The notes beneath the pieces are model-generated. The model did not search any database, was not told where the DNA came from, and worked only from the letters and a program-made list of their open reading frames with translations. Shown piece after piece: positions 10,324 to 21,962 of a stretch of DNA of 53,168 nucleotides; position 1 is the stretch's first letter; each line of letters starts with the position of its first letter. The translations under genes were made by a program, and so were the position numbers. This DNA is from Thiogranum sp. (GTDB lineage: Bacteria; Pseudomonadota; Gammaproteobacteria; DSM-19610). The stretch lies in the NCBI GenBank assembly GCA_022340245.1, contig JAJDOI010000079.1, forward strand, positions 1 through 53,168. The letters are read 5' to 3'.

Positions 10324-10440
10324 TTTACAATAGAATTATTATCTTTTAGATTGCGCGCTTCCGAGGAGGCTGGCGGGATTGCCAGTGGAGAATGCCATTT
10401 GCCATGTTTACTGGCATGGTTATCGGCTTTTCACTAAAAT
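10324..10440 (+). promoter_or_regulatory. Candidate promoter region for acpP
   Basis: The 200 bases between fabG and acpP are unusually AT-rich for this window. One candidate is TTTACA at 10324-10329, 17 bases, then TAGATT at 10347-10352. A second is a good -10, TAAAAT at 10435-10440, with a weak -35 (TGGCAT at 10412-10417). Because acpP is normally expressed far above its neighbours, a separate promoter here is expected. Which element is used cannot be decided from sequence alone. Confidence 0.4.
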
Positions 10441-10487
10441 ACGCGCGCAGCTTGGACTGATTACACACAACTGAGGACTTATCAGCG

Positions 10488-10724
10488 ATGAGCAATGTTG
10501 AAGAACGCGTCAAGAAGATTGTTGTAGAGCAGTTGGATGTCGGCGAGGATTCTGTCACCAACGAAGCATCTTTTGTTGACGATCTCGGCGCGGACTCTCT
10601 GGATACCGTGGAGCTGGTTATGGCGCTCGAAGAGGAATTCGAGTGCGAAATCCCGGACGAAGAAGCTGAAAAAATCACCACAGTTCAGCAAGCGATTGAC
10701 TACGTCCAAGCACACCTCGGGTAA
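10488..10724 (+). CDS. acpP: Acyl carrier protein
   Basis: This 78-residue, very acidic protein has the phosphopantetheine site Ser37 in [13 protein letters not shown]. It begins [16 protein letters not shown] and ends [10 protein letters not shown], the standard type II ACP. After transfer of 4'-phosphopantetheine it carries growing acyl chains between all the Fab enzymes encoded around it, and supplies PlsX. It has its own AT-rich upstream region, and a hairpin lies between it and fabF. Confidence 0.98.
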   Translation: MSNVEERVKKIVVEQLDVGEDSVTNEASFVDDLGADSLDTVELVMALEEEFECEIPDEEAEKITTVQQAIDYVQAHLG

Positions 10725-10741
10725 GTACCGTTACCGTATCT

Positions 10742-10778
10742 ATCGGGTCGTCACGTGAGGGCGGCCCGATTGCGTTTT
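10742..10778 (+). terminator. Possible partial terminator or attenuator between acpP and fabF
   Basis: ATCGGGTCG at 10742-10750 pairs with CGGCCCGAT at 10762-10770 (nine pairs, one G-T) around an 11-base loop. TGCGTTTT follows. The T-run is short, so this may reduce rather than stop transcription, which would help keep acpP above fabF. Confidence 0.45.
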
Positions 10779-10805
10779 CCACCCTTTTAGTTTCAAGGAT
10801 CGGAA

Positions 10806-12056
10806 GTGTCTCCTGCAGCACAGCGTCGAGTAGTGGTTACCGGGCTTGGCATCGTCTGCCCGGTCGGGCTGTCAGTCGATGACGCCTGGGGGGCGATTGT
10901 CGCGGGCAAAAGCGGCATCCGGCCCATCACCTGTTTCGATGTTGCGGAGTTTCCGGTGCGTTTCGGCGGAACCATCGAAGGGTTCGACATCACCGAGTAT
11001 GTGTCGAAGAAAGACGCGCGCAAGATGGACACTTTTATCCATTACGGCGTCGCCGCGGGGACCCAGGCCCTGCGTGATGCCGGTATTGAAGTCACCGCAG
11101 ATAACGCCGAGCGTATCGGCGTGTCCGTAGGCTCGGGCATCGGTGGCCTGCCGGGTATCGAAAAGAACTACGATGCCTACCTGCAGGGCGGACCGCGCAA
11201 GATATCGCCGTTTTTCGTGCCATCCAACATCATCAACATGATCTCGGGAAACCTGTCGATCATGTATGGCCTGAAGGGTCCCAACATCGCCATGGTCACC
11301 GCCTGCACGACCGGCACCCACAGTATCGGTGAGGCCGCGCGCATCATCGCCTACGGCGACGCCGATGTCATGCTGGCCGGTGGTGCCGAAATGGCTACCA
11401 CCCACACGGGGCTTGGCGGGTTTGCCGCCGCCAAGGCGCTGTCCACGCGCAACGATGACCCTCAGACCGCGAGCCGCCCCTGGGACCGGGACCGCGACGG
11501 TTTCGTGCTGGGCGACGGTGCCGGCGTCATGGTGCTCGAAGAGTACGAGCACGCCAGGGCGCGCGGTGCAAAGATCTATGCGGAAGTGGCCGGCTACGGC
11601 ATGAGCGGTGATGCCTACCACATGACCCAGCCATCACTGAACGGCGAGGGTGCCGCACGCTGCATGCGCAACGCTTTGCGCGATGCGGGACTCGGTCCCG
11701 ACCAGGTCGACTACGTCAACGCCCACGGCACCTCGACCCCGGCCGGCGACATTGCCGAAGTCAAAGCCATCAAGACGGCACTGGGTGACCACGCGTACAA
11801 GGCTGCCGTCAGTTCCACCAAATCCATGACCGGACACCTGCTGGGCGCGGCAGGTGGCGTCGAGGCGATCTTCACGGTGCTGGCTATCCGCGACCAGATT
11901 GCGCCGCCGACGATCAACCAGTTCACGGCGGACCCCGAATGTGATCTCGACTTTGTGCCCAACGAGGCCCGCAATACGAAGATCGATGTCGCCATGTCGA
12001 ATTCCTTCGGCTTTGGCGGGACCAACGGCTGCCTGGTTTTCACCCGGCCCGCATAG
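10806..12056 (+). CDS. fabF: Beta-ketoacyl-ACP synthase II
   Basis: FabF elongates acyl-ACP with malonyl-ACP and is needed for cis-vaccenate formation. The 416-residue thiolase-fold protein has the nucleophile Cys167 in [10 protein letters not shown], the first catalytic His in [11 protein letters not shown] and the second near [14 protein letters not shown], and ends with the SFGFGGTNG loop. It starts at a GTG ([15 protein letters not shown]) shortly after GGAAG. It ends the fab part of the cluster. About 210 bases without a recognisable gene follow before pabC. Confidence 0.96.
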   Translation: MSPAAQRRVVVTGLGIVCPVGLSVDDAWGAIVAGKSGIRPITCFDVAEFPVRFGGTIEGFDITEYVSKKDARKMDTFIHYGVAAGTQALRDAGIEVTADNAERIGVSVGSGIGGLPGIEKNYDAYLQGGPRKISPFFVPSNIINMISGNLSIMYGLKGPNIAMVTACTTGTHSIGEAARIIAYGDADVMLAGGAEMATTHTGLGGFAAAKALSTRNDDPQTASRPWDRDRDGFVLGDGAGVMVLEEYEHARARGAKIYAEVAGYGMSGDAYHMTQPSLNGEGAARCMRNALRDAGLGPDQVDYVNAHGTSTPAGDIAEVKAIKTALGDHAYKAAVSSTKSMTGHLLGAAGGVEAIFTVLAIRDQIAPPTINQFTADPECDLDFVPNEARNTKIDVAMSNSFGFGGTNGCLVFTRPA

Positions 12057-12091
12057 GCGAAGCGGTTCAGAACCCGAACCCGTGCGGCCAC

Positions 12092-12106
12092 CGGTCCGAA
12101 GGACCG
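12092..12106 (+). repeat. Small hairpin downstream of fabF
   Basis: CGGTCC at 12092-12097 and GGACCG at 12101-12106 form a perfect six-pair stem around GAA, about 35 bases after the fabF stop. There is no T-tract, so it is only a weak candidate for a 3' end element. The rest of 12057-12268 contains an open frame without recognisable protein similarity. Confidence 0.3.
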
Positions 12107-12268
12107 TTATGCGAGTCTGGTTGCCTGTCCCGGGGGATCGCCGGTGCTGATGCATGCCGCCGACCTGGATTTCTCCGGTACGCGCGAACTGGTGGGCCCG
12201 GTTTCGCCACCACCGAAAAGCCGTGACAGGGCCGCTCGGCTGCTGCGCGCTGACGACCGGACTTCGCG

Positions 12269-13116
12269 ATGACTGCAACCCGCTATTGGATCGACACACA
12301 GGCGGCTACCGGGCTGGATCCGGCAGTGCGCGCATTGCACTACGGCGACGGGCTGTTCGAAACCCTCTGCGTGCGCGACGCGGCCTGTGAGCACCTCGAT
12401 CGGCACCTGCAGCGTTTGCTGGCGGGCTGCAAGGCGCTGCGGCTGGAATTTTCCGACCGCTCGGGCCTGGCAGCGGAGCTGCAGCAGCGGGCAAGTGAAT
12501 TGGGAAACGGTGTTATCAAGATTATTCTCAGCCGCGGCCCGGGCGGGCGGGGTTACCGTTTCAGCGAAGGGCAGGGCGTTACACGCATTGTCAGCGCCCA
12601 GGAAATGCCTGATTATCCCCGGGCGTGGCCGACGCAGGGCGTCCGCGCGCGCATTTGCGATCTGCGCTTTGGCCTGCAACCCCGCCTGGCCGGCCTGAAG
12701 CACCTGAACCGTCTCGAGCAGGTCATGGCGAGGGCCGAGTGGGGCGACGATTTTGAAGAGGGTCTGATGCTTGATCACCATGGGCGCCTGATAGAAGGGA
12801 CCATGAGCAACCTGTTCGTCATACGCGACGGCGAGCTGTGTACGCCACGGCTGGATGCCTGCGGTGTGGCCGGCGTCATGCGCTCGGTACTGCTGGATCT
12901 TGCCGCCGCGCTGGGCCTGTCGGGGCGCCGGGAGAGCCTGCTGCCCGCGGATCTGCTATCGGCCGAGGAAGTGTTCCTGTGCAACAGCCTTATCGGCATC
13001 TGGCCGGTGATCTCGGTGAGCGGGCAAAACAACTTCAGCGTCGGGCCGGTAACGCGGCGCCTGCAGCAAGCGTTGTCGGTTCACTCGACCGGCGTGACCG
13101 GCAACTGGTACAGCTG

Positions 13117-13120
<4 letters not shown>
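12269..13120 (+). CDS. pabC: Aminodeoxychorismate lyase
   Basis: PabC splits 4-amino-4-deoxychorismate to p-aminobenzoate and pyruvate for folate synthesis. The 283-residue fold type IV PLP enzyme has LHYGDGLFETLCVRD near residue 23-37, the PLP lysine K144 in AGLKHLNRLEQ, and the phosphate-binding region EGTMSNLF, then GVMRSVLLD. Its stop overlaps the mltG GTG. The folate gene between fabF and mltG is the usual gammaproteobacterial order. Confidence 0.92.
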
Positions 13121-15796
<2,676 letters not shown>

Positions 15797-15805
15797 GTGG
15801 ACGTT

Positions 15806-16165
15806 ATGACAATGAAACCCGCTGGCGGGGCCCGACAGGGCATACTTTCGCTGACAATCAAAGACAAAAGCGCGCTGTACGCCGCCTACATGCCTTTCAT
15901 CAAGAACGGCGGGCTGTTTATACCGACCAACAAGACTTACCAGTTGGGGGACGAAGTATTCATGTTGCTGACACTGATGGACGAGCCGGAAAAAATCCCT
16001 GTTGCGGGCAAGATCATCTGGATTACACCGAAGGGTGCGCAGGGCGCTCGCGCTGCCGGCATTGGCGTGCAGTTCAGCGACAAGGACGGCGGAACCGCAC
16101 AAAAGAAAATCGAAACCTATCTCGCCGGTGCGCTGACGGCCGACCGACCGACGCACACCATGTAA
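15806..16165 (+). CDS. pilZ: Type IV pilus assembly protein PilZ
   Basis: This 119-residue protein reads RQGILSLTIKDKSALYAAYM, then FIKNGGLFIPTN, YQLGDEVFMLLTL, VAGKIIWITPKGAQGARAAGIGVQF, and ends PTHTM, matching Pseudomonas PilZ end to end. It is the founding pilus protein of the PilZ family, which lacks the c-di-GMP-binding N-terminal RxxxR motif and works with FimX and PilB in pilus extension. An in-frame GTG at 15797 just after the holB stop would add three residues. Its presence implies type IV pili encoded elsewhere. Confidence 0.94.
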   Translation: MTMKPAGGARQGILSLTIKDKSALYAAYMPFIKNGGLFIPTNKTYQLGDEVFMLLTLMDEPEKIPVAGKIIWITPKGAQGARAAGIGVQFSDKDGGTAQKKIETYLAGALTADRPTHTM

Positions 16166-16240
16166 ACAGAAGCACCGTCACGCCGGCATCCGCTGGCCAG
16201 GGCGTTGACGGTGTCGCTGAATCACGGATTTTCCGCCGCT

Positions 16241-17017
16241 ATGCTCGTCGATTCACATTGCCATCTCGATATGCTGTGCCAGGATCGGGCAGCCCTGTCG
16301 GCCGTTCTGGACGATGCCGGGGCGCAGGGTATTCAACATATGCTGTGCGTGTCGGTCAGCCTGGAACGTTTCGCTCCCATGATGGCGCTGATCGAGCCGT
16401 ATGCGCAGGTATCGGCTTCGGTCGGTGTTCACCCTGACGGCACCGGTGTCGAAGAGCCGGGGGTGGATCAACTCGTGGAACTCGCCGGGCGGGAGCGGGT
16501 TGTGGCGGTTGGTGAAACCGGGCTGGACTACTTCCGCACAGAAGGCGATGTCGAATGGCAGCGGGAACGTTTCCGGCGGCACATACGCGCGGCGCGGGAG
16601 GTCAACAAACCGCTGATTGTGCATACCCGCGCCGCGCGTGACGACACGCTCAAGATCATGGCGGAGGAAGGTGCGGCAGAGGCGGGTGGTGTGCTGCACT
16701 GCTTCACGGAGGACTGGGAAATGGCCAGGGCGGCCATGGATATGAATTTTTACATTTCTTTTTCCGGTATCGTGACCTTCAAGAATGCGCGTGAGCTGCA
16801 GGACGTCGCGCGCCGGCTACCCATGGAGCGCATGCTGGTCGAGACCGATTCGCCCTATCTCGCGCCTGTGCCCAAACGCGGCAAGACCAACCAGCCGGCC
16901 TATGTGCGTTATGTCGCCGAATTCATTGCCGAGCTGCGGGGCGATAGCTTCGAATCGCTAGCCGCCGAAACCACGCGGAACTTCTATACGCTTTTCAGCG
17001 GGGCCGGTCACGGCTGA
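16241..17017 (+). CDS. TatD family metal-dependent hydrolase (YcfH-like)
   Basis: This amidohydrolase-fold protein has about 258 residues. It shows DSHCHLD at the start, VAVGETGLDYFR near residue 90, PLIVHTRAARDDT near 125, GGVLHCFTEDW near 150 and LVETDSPYLAP near 200, supplying the metal ligands of the TatD nuclease family. The usual role is 3'-5' exonuclease or D-aminoacyl-tRNA-type hydrolase. In this gene order after pilZ it is commonly called YcfH. I start it at the ATG just before LVDSHCHLD; an upstream TTG at 16205 would add 12 residues. No clear Shine-Dalgarno is seen at either. Confidence 0.9.
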   Translation: MLVDSHCHLDMLCQDRAALSAVLDDAGAQGIQHMLCVSVSLERFAPMMALIEPYAQVSASVGVHPDGTGVEEPGVDQLVELAGRERVVAVGETGLDYFRTEGDVEWQRERFRRHIRAAREVNKPLIVHTRAARDDTLKIMAEEGAAEAGGVLHCFTEDWEMARAAMDMNFYISFSGIVTFKNARELQDVARRLPMERMLVETDSPYLAPVPKRGKTNQPAYVRYVAEFIAELRGDSFESLAAETTRNFYTLFSGAGHG

Positions 17018-17186
17018 GACAGGGTCCTCGTGCGGTCGAGCCCGCGGGGATCTTCGCCAAACCGGCAGGCAAAACGTTTTCCGCTGGCGCGGGTGGTTCT
17101 GAAAGCCTTATTGTGTCGGTGCACACCCTCAGACCGGTCATGCGGGAGCTGCATCCCGGGTGTTCGATGCGAGGGATCGGGAAAAT

Positions 17187-18218
17187 ATGAAACTACGCGG
17201 TAACAAACCAGGGTTCGATGGCTGCCGGTCACGGGCGAACCTGATGCTGTTCGTGTGTCTGACGGCGTCAGTGGTGTCGGTTGTGCCGCCTGAGGCGTCC
17301 GGTCACACCATGGCCACGCCCATCAACTGCAGTCACGCTACCGGTATCCAGGTGCTGGGTTCGGGTGGTCCCCAGGTTAATCCCGCGCGGGCCAGTGCCG
17401 GTTACCTGATCTGGATCGACGGCAAGGCGCGGGCGCTGGTCGATGCCGGCGGGGGTGTCTTCCTGCGTTTCGGTCAGGCAGGCGCGCGCATCGAGGATCT
17501 CGAAGTTGTGGCGCTGACGCATCTGCACGTGGACCACTCCACCGACGTTCCGGCGCTGCTCAAGGCCGGGTATTTCTCCGAGCGGCGCCGTGCACTGCCG
17601 CTGCTCGGACCCACGGGGGGCGGCGCGTTTCCGGGCCTGAAAGACTGGCTCGATGCATTGCTGGTGAAGCCCGACGGCGCGTACCATTACCTTGCAGGCT
17701 ATCTCGACGGCAGCGACGGCCTGTTCGGCCTGGACGTGAGAGAGATCGACGCGTCGGGGCGCCAGCCACAAACCGTGTTTGAGTCACCGGAGCTGGTGGT
17801 GCAGGCCGTGGGAGTCGCCCATGGTAGCGTACCCGCGCTGGGGCTGCTGGCCAGCGTCAAAGGCCACCGGGTCGCATTCAGCGGCGATCAGAACGGTCAC
17901 AACCCGGCGTTTGCGCGTATGATCGGCGGCGCTGAACTCCTGATCATGGATTACGCCATACCCGAGGACGCCGGGCGTATCGCCGCGGCTTTGCATGCAC
18001 GGCCCAGTGAGATCGCGCAACTGGCCGCCGCCGCCGACGTGGACAGACTGGTCCTGAGCCACCTGATGCCTCGCAGCGAGCGTGTGCTGGCGGCGTCGCT
18101 CGCCATTATTCGCAAAACGTACACGGGACCGCTGACAGTCGCCGACGATATGCTGTGTCTGCCGCTGGCCGGATCGTCGGAACAGACCACCGAGACAATG
18201 GACAGGCTGAAAAGATGA
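17187..18218 (+). CDS. Exported metallo-beta-lactamase fold hydrolase
   Basis: This 343-residue protein has a possible signal segment (about residues 18-40, hydrophobic, ending near ASGHT). The MBL core follows, with GSGGPQ, then the metal motif HLHVDHSTD, and later AFSGDQNGHNP and LVLSHLMPRSE supplying further ligands. The pattern is close to RNase Z/arylsulfatase-like exported MBL proteins, but the substrate is unknown. A GAGGGATCGGGAAAAT stretch precedes the ATG. Its stop overlaps the next gene by four bases, which suggests co-translation with the MlaC-like protein. Confidence 0.78.
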   Translation: MKLRGNKPGFDGCRSRANLMLFVCLTASVVSVVPPEASGHTMATPINCSHATGIQVLGSGGPQVNPARASAGYLIWIDGKARALVDAGGGVFLRFGQAGARIEDLEVVALTHLHVDHSTDVPALLKAGYFSERRRALPLLGPTGGGAFPGLKDWLDALLVKPDGAYHYLAGYLDGSDGLFGLDVREIDASGRQPQTVFESPELVVQAVGVAHGSVPALGLLASVKGHRVAFSGDQNGHNPAFARMIGGAELLIMDYAIPEDAGRIAAALHARPSEIAQLAAAADVDRLVLSHLMPRSERVLAASLAIIRKTYTGPLTVADDMLCLPLAGSSEQTTETMDRLKR

Positions 18219-18889
18219 ATCAACGTTTTCTGTCCGCGCCGCACGCCAGTATCGGCGCCAAAGGCGGGTTGCTTACCCGGTTTCCGGCGCTATTGCTTGT
18301 CTTGCTCTGTCTGCCCGGGGCCGCGGTGGGTGCGAAGGAGCAGTCGCCCCAAGCACTCGTTGAAGCGGTTACCGGCGACGTGCTCGGCGCCTTGCGTCAC
18401 CAGGATGGCGACATCACCGGTGACCGCGAGAAGCTGGTTGCATTGATCGAGGAGCGCGTGGCTCCGTACTTTGACTTCAGGCTGATGGCGACCCAGGTGC
18501 TCGGCCATCATTGGCGCGACGCTACTGTGCAGCAGCGCGCACGTTTTACCGCGGTTTTCAAACAGCTGCTGACGAACACCTATGCAGCGGTGTTCGGACG
18601 CTACGAGAGTCAGACCGTGCAGGTCCATGCGGCGGAGAAAACTTCAAGTCCCGACAGGGTAATGGTGCCCACCTCGGTCATGACACCGTCACAAGAGGAC
18701 ATAGGTGTCAACTACCGACTGTATCGCCGCGACGGCAAATGGCGGGTCTACGACGTTGTGGTCGACGGTATCAGCCTGTTGATCAACTATCGTTCGGAGT
18801 ATTCCCGCCTCCTGCAGGGGGAGAGTCTGGATAGCCTGATCGCGCAGATCGAAGCAAAAAATGCCGCATTCCTGAAGGACGCCCGGTGA
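18215..18889 (+). CDS. MlaC/Ttg2D family phospholipid-binding periplasmic protein
   Basis: This 224-residue protein has a signal peptide (hydrophobic residues about 22-40, GAAVGAKE cleavage region). Family blocks include APYFDFRLMATQVLGHHWRDAT, FKQLLTNTYAAVFGRY, GVNYRLYRRDGKWRVYDVVVDGISL and NYRSEYSRLL, the MlaC/toluene tolerance Ttg2D pattern. MlaC carries phospholipids across the periplasm. The rest of the Mla transporter is not in the window, so this may be a stand-alone paralogue. The start overlaps the stop of the upstream MBL gene, and the MscS gene follows after 13 bases. Confidence 0.86.
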   Translation: MNQRFLSAPHASIGAKGGLLTRFPALLLVLLCLPGAAVGAKEQSPQALVEAVTGDVLGALRHQDGDITGDREKLVALIEERVAPYFDFRLMATQVLGHHWRDATVQQRARFTAVFKQLLTNTYAAVFGRYESQTVQVHAAEKTSSPDRVMVPTSVMTPSQEDIGVNYRLYRRDGKWRVYDVVVDGISLLINYRSEYSRLLQGESLDSLIAQIEAKNAAFLKDAR

Positions 18890-18902
18890 TCCGCCGGTAG
18901 CC

Positions 18903-21266
18903 GTGAAATATCCTGCTTATATTCTGCTCGCAGTCTGTTGTTGCCTTCCCGGGCTGGCGTGCGCGGCTGAAGCCGACAACGACTGGCTGCCGAAAGCACG
19001 CGAAACCATCGCCGCCATAGAGCACCAGCTTGGTCGGGAAGGCGACACACAGGAAGCTTCGCGGAGCACGCTCAGTGGGTGGAGTGACGCTTTGGCGGCT
19101 ATCAGCAACCGCACCGGGAAATGCGTCCATGATGCCACCGATACACTGGACAGGCTCAAGCGGAATCTCGCTGATCTGAACACCGCGAGTGAGCAGAACA
19201 ACGTCACTGTCAGCGAGACGAGAAAAGAGCTGGCGCGGCGCATCGACGACGTCGGCACGCGCCTGGGTTCATGTCAGGCGCTACTGCTGAAAACGGGTTC
19301 GTTGACCGATCGGATCGACGCCGCGCAGACCGAGCAGCTGACGAGTTACCTGTTCGCGCACAGCAAACCGGTCTGGAGCGCACTGGCGCAGGCGCTGGGT
19401 ACGCCCCTGGACTGGCATCGCAACCTGATGGGTTTTCTCGACGAGCATGTTCGCATACACACGCTGGGTATCAGTAGCTGGCTGGCAGCCGTGGTGGCAG
19501 CCGCCATAGGCTGGCTGCTGGGCTGGCGGCTGAGCCGTTTTCTGCGGCGCTGTGCGCGTTCCCTGCGCGGCGAGACGACGACCTACGGGTTCGCGACAGC
19601 CCTCTGCGCCTGCCTGGCGCAGCGGCTACAACCCATTCTGACGCTGCTCGGCGGGGGTGTCGCTCTGGCGGTTGTGATGCGGGTGCACCTGGATTCGGTG
19701 CCACTGGCTGTCGCATTGATCGGCTGTGTCGCGCTCTACCTGACGGCTTCCATGGCGACCCGCATATTACTCGACCCCTGCCCGCCAGCCGGGCCCTACC
19801 TGAAACTGGATAAGGCGTTCTCCGCCAGCCTGAGTCGGCACTTGCGCGGTTTGTGGCTGGTGGGCTTCGTGGTCGTGTTCCTGTTCGTCAGCGACGTGTA
19901 TGCGGCCTTCAACGCCGACCAGCGGATCGTCATACGCGCGAGCGTGGTCGCGGTAGTGGTTGTCAATCTCATCTGGCTCGGCATGGTCATGAGCCGTGTA
20001 TCCGGCGTGCGCGTCAAGGCGGTGATCCGTGGGCTTGCCATGCTCATCCTCGCCGCCGCGCTGGTGGCCGAGTTTCTGGGCTATGCCAATCTCTCCACCT
20101 ATCTCATAAAGGCGCTGGTCGGAAGCCTGTTCCTCGGTGTCGGCTTGTGGTTCGGCCATATCCTGATCCAGGAGTTTTTCGACGGCATGGAGAAGGGGCA
20201 GCACCTGTGGCAGAAGCGGCTACGGGTGTCGCTGGGGCTCAAGGGCGCCGAGTCGATCCCCGGCATGATATGGCTGCGCATTCTCGCCGTGCTGGTGCTG
20301 TGGGTGTTTTTCGCAGCCGGGATCCTGAAGCTATGGGGATATTCCGACAGCAGCTGGCTGTGGGCCCAGGGCATCCTGAGCAATGGCTTCGAGGTCGGGG
20401 CGGTGGATATTGTGCCGCTGCAGCTTGCCACCGGTTTGATGATTTTTGCCTTGTTCCTGACTGGTATGCGCTGGTTCAATCGCGAGGTGCTGCCGAGCTG
20501 GGTCAGCCGGACGCGCCTTGATCGCGGTGGGCGCGAAGCCGTCGTCACGCTGACCGGCTACGTCGGTATCATCGTTGCGGCGCTGGTGGGCCTGACGCTG
20601 GCGGGCTTCAGCCTGAAAAACCTGGCTATTGTCGCCGGTGCGCTGTCGGTCGGCATCGGCTTCGGTCTGCAGAATATCGTCAACAACTTCGTTTCCGGCA
20701 TCATTCTGTTGTTCGAGCGGCCGATTCGCACCGGCGACTGGATTGTTGCCGGTGAGGTTCAGGGCTTTGTGCGCAAAATCAGCATCCGGTCAACCCTGAT
20801 CGAGACCTTCGACAGGGCCGATGTGATCGTGCCGAATTCCGCGCTGATCAGTAATAACGTCACCAACTGGATGCTCAGGGATCCCTGGGGGCGTGTGACG
20901 GTACCGGTGGGCGTGGCCTACGGCTCGAACGTGGACAAGGTGACCGAGGTGTTGATGAGCGCCGCGCAGGAGCACCCGCTGGTGATGGTGGACGGCAAGA
21001 ATGTAAGTCCGCCGCAGGTGCTGTTCACCGGCTTTGGCGACAGCGCGCTGAATTTCGAGTTGCGCTGCTTTATCCGGGAAATCGACAAACGCCTGGTCAC
21101 GCTGAGTGATCTCAATTATGCGATCGAACGAAAACTGCGGGAGGCGGGCATCGAAATACCGTTCCCGCAGCGCGACCTGCATGTGCGCAGTGTCGATCCC
21201 GCCGTTGGCTGGCCGGGTGGCGCAGACCGCCGCCAGTCGCATGGAAATAATAATAACAACATTTAA
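18903..21266 (+). CDS. Large MscS-family mechanosensitive channel
   Basis: This 787-residue protein starts at a GTG. It has a signal peptide (about 1-21, ending ACAAE), a periplasmic helical region to about 170, and about ten membrane segments between 190 and 600. The MscS pore helix and beta domain follow, with GALSVGIGFGLQNIVNNFVSG, LLFERPIRTGDWI and DVIVPNSALISNNVTNW. The C-terminal alpha/beta domain ends with GIEIPFPQRDLHV. It resembles YbdG/MscK-type large channels used in osmotic protection. The last residues are an odd run of five asparagines encoded by AAT/AAC repeats. Confidence 0.9.
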   Translation: MKYPAYILLAVCCCLPGLACAAEADNDWLPKARETIAAIEHQLGREGDTQEASRSTLSGWSDALAAISNRTGKCVHDATDTLDRLKRNLADLNTASEQNNVTVSETRKELARRIDDVGTRLGSCQALLLKTGSLTDRIDAAQTEQLTSYLFAHSKPVWSALAQALGTPLDWHRNLMGFLDEHVRIHTLGISSWLAAVVAAAIGWLLGWRLSRFLRRCARSLRGETTTYGFATALCACLAQRLQPILTLLGGGVALAVVMRVHLDSVPLAVALIGCVALYLTASMATRILLDPCPPAGPYLKLDKAFSASLSRHLRGLWLVGFVVVFLFVSDVYAAFNADQRIVIRASVVAVVVVNLIWLGMVMSRVSGVRVKAVIRGLAMLILAAALVAEFLGYANLSTYLIKALVGSLFLGVGLWFGHILIQEFFDGMEKGQHLWQKRLRVSLGLKGAESIPGMIWLRILAVLVLWVFFAAGILKLWGYSDSSWLWAQGILSNGFEVGAVDIVPLQLATGLMIFALFLTGMRWFNREVLPSWVSRTRLDRGGREAVVTLTGYVGIIVAALVGLTLAGFSLKNLAIVAGALSVGIGFGLQNIVNNFVSGIILLFERPIRTGDWIVAGEVQGFVRKISIRSTLIETFDRADVIVPNSALISNNVTNWMLRDPWGRVTVPVGVAYGSNVDKVTEVLMSAAQEHPLVMVDGKNVSPPQVLFTGFGDSALNFELRCFIREIDKRLVTLSDLNYAIERKLREAGIEIPFPQRDLHVRSVDPAVGWPGGADRRQSHGNNNNNI

Positions 21267-21557
21267 ATACAGTTAGATATTAAATATTATTACAGTAATT
21301 ACCGATGCTCAGTCAGCGCCTGTCGCGGCGTCAAGTAATTCCTGCCGCTGCCGTTAATCCGTCTGACCAGGACACAGAATTCCGGGCGCATAGCCACATT
21401 CTGCCGGGGGCGGACCACTCCATCTTACTGCTCGAGAGACTTGAGCCGGCCACAGCTGCGTCAGCACGATGCACCCAAAGGGACGGAGCAAGGCTCCCCA
21501 GCGCGCTTCGTACAGACACGAAGCCACCGCTTAACCATGTGCCAGAAAGGTAGCGCA
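21267..21557 (+). other. Intergenic region between the MscS gene and the PilZ-domain gene
   Basis: These 291 bases hold no recognisable gene. The first 35 are strikingly AT-rich compared with the surroundings and could hold promoter elements. Near the end, GCTTCGT at 21505-21511 and ACGAAGC at 21518-21524 form a perfect seven-pair hairpin about 30 bases before the likely PilZ start, possibly in its 5' leader. Confidence 0.4.
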
Positions 21558-21962
21558 GTGGAACGCAGACAATTAAAACGCAAGCAGATCGAAGTGGACA
21601 TCGAAATCGCCCAGCCGGGTTTCCAACGTTGTTACGGTTTTGCCGGGAATATAACCCGCAAAGGGGTTTCCGTTCACTTGTGGAAGGGTGAGTTGCCGAA
21701 CCGGCAACGCGCCGTGATCCTGAATTTCAAGGTTTGGACAGGCAAGGAAATACTGTACCGCAAGATCTACGCCCGGGTGGCGCATGCCGATCGACAGGTG
21801 GTCGGCCTCGAATTCACCGAGCATGATTTTGTCGCCGAGGCGATTATCCAGGACCTGATGTTTTACCAGCAGCGTGAACGCCGCCAGCGGGCCAGGGTAT
21901 CGGCCTCCGGCGCGGTTGACACCGTTGCCGAGGGTGCGGCGACTGCCGAGCAGCCCCTGTGA
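21558..21962 (+). CDS. PilZ-domain protein, possible c-di-GMP receptor
   Basis: This protein has about 134 residues from a GTG (MERRQLKRKQIEVDIEI) with AAAGG a few bases upstream; an ATG at 21537 would add seven residues. The RRQLKR stretch followed by a beta strand, then GNITRKGVSV, fits the PilZ c-di-GMP site RxxxR...(D/N)x(S/T)xxG. ARVAHADRQVVGLEF is a typical PilZ closing strand. It is distinct from the pilus PilZ at 15806. Function is unknown beyond likely c-di-GMP binding. Its stop directly abuts the fadD stop on the other strand. Confidence 0.72.
   Translation: MERRQLKRKQIEVDIEIAQPGFQRCYGFAGNITRKGVSVHLWKGELPNRQRAVILNFKVWTGKEILYRKIYARVAHADRQVVGLEFTEHDFVAEAIIQDLMFYQQRERRQRARVSASGAVDTVAEGAATAEQPL

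Noticed and set aside
12057-12268. Possible pabB remnant or small gene before pabC
   Set aside because: One frame stays open and its stop overlaps the pabC start, but the translation has no chorismate-binding motif and no good start.
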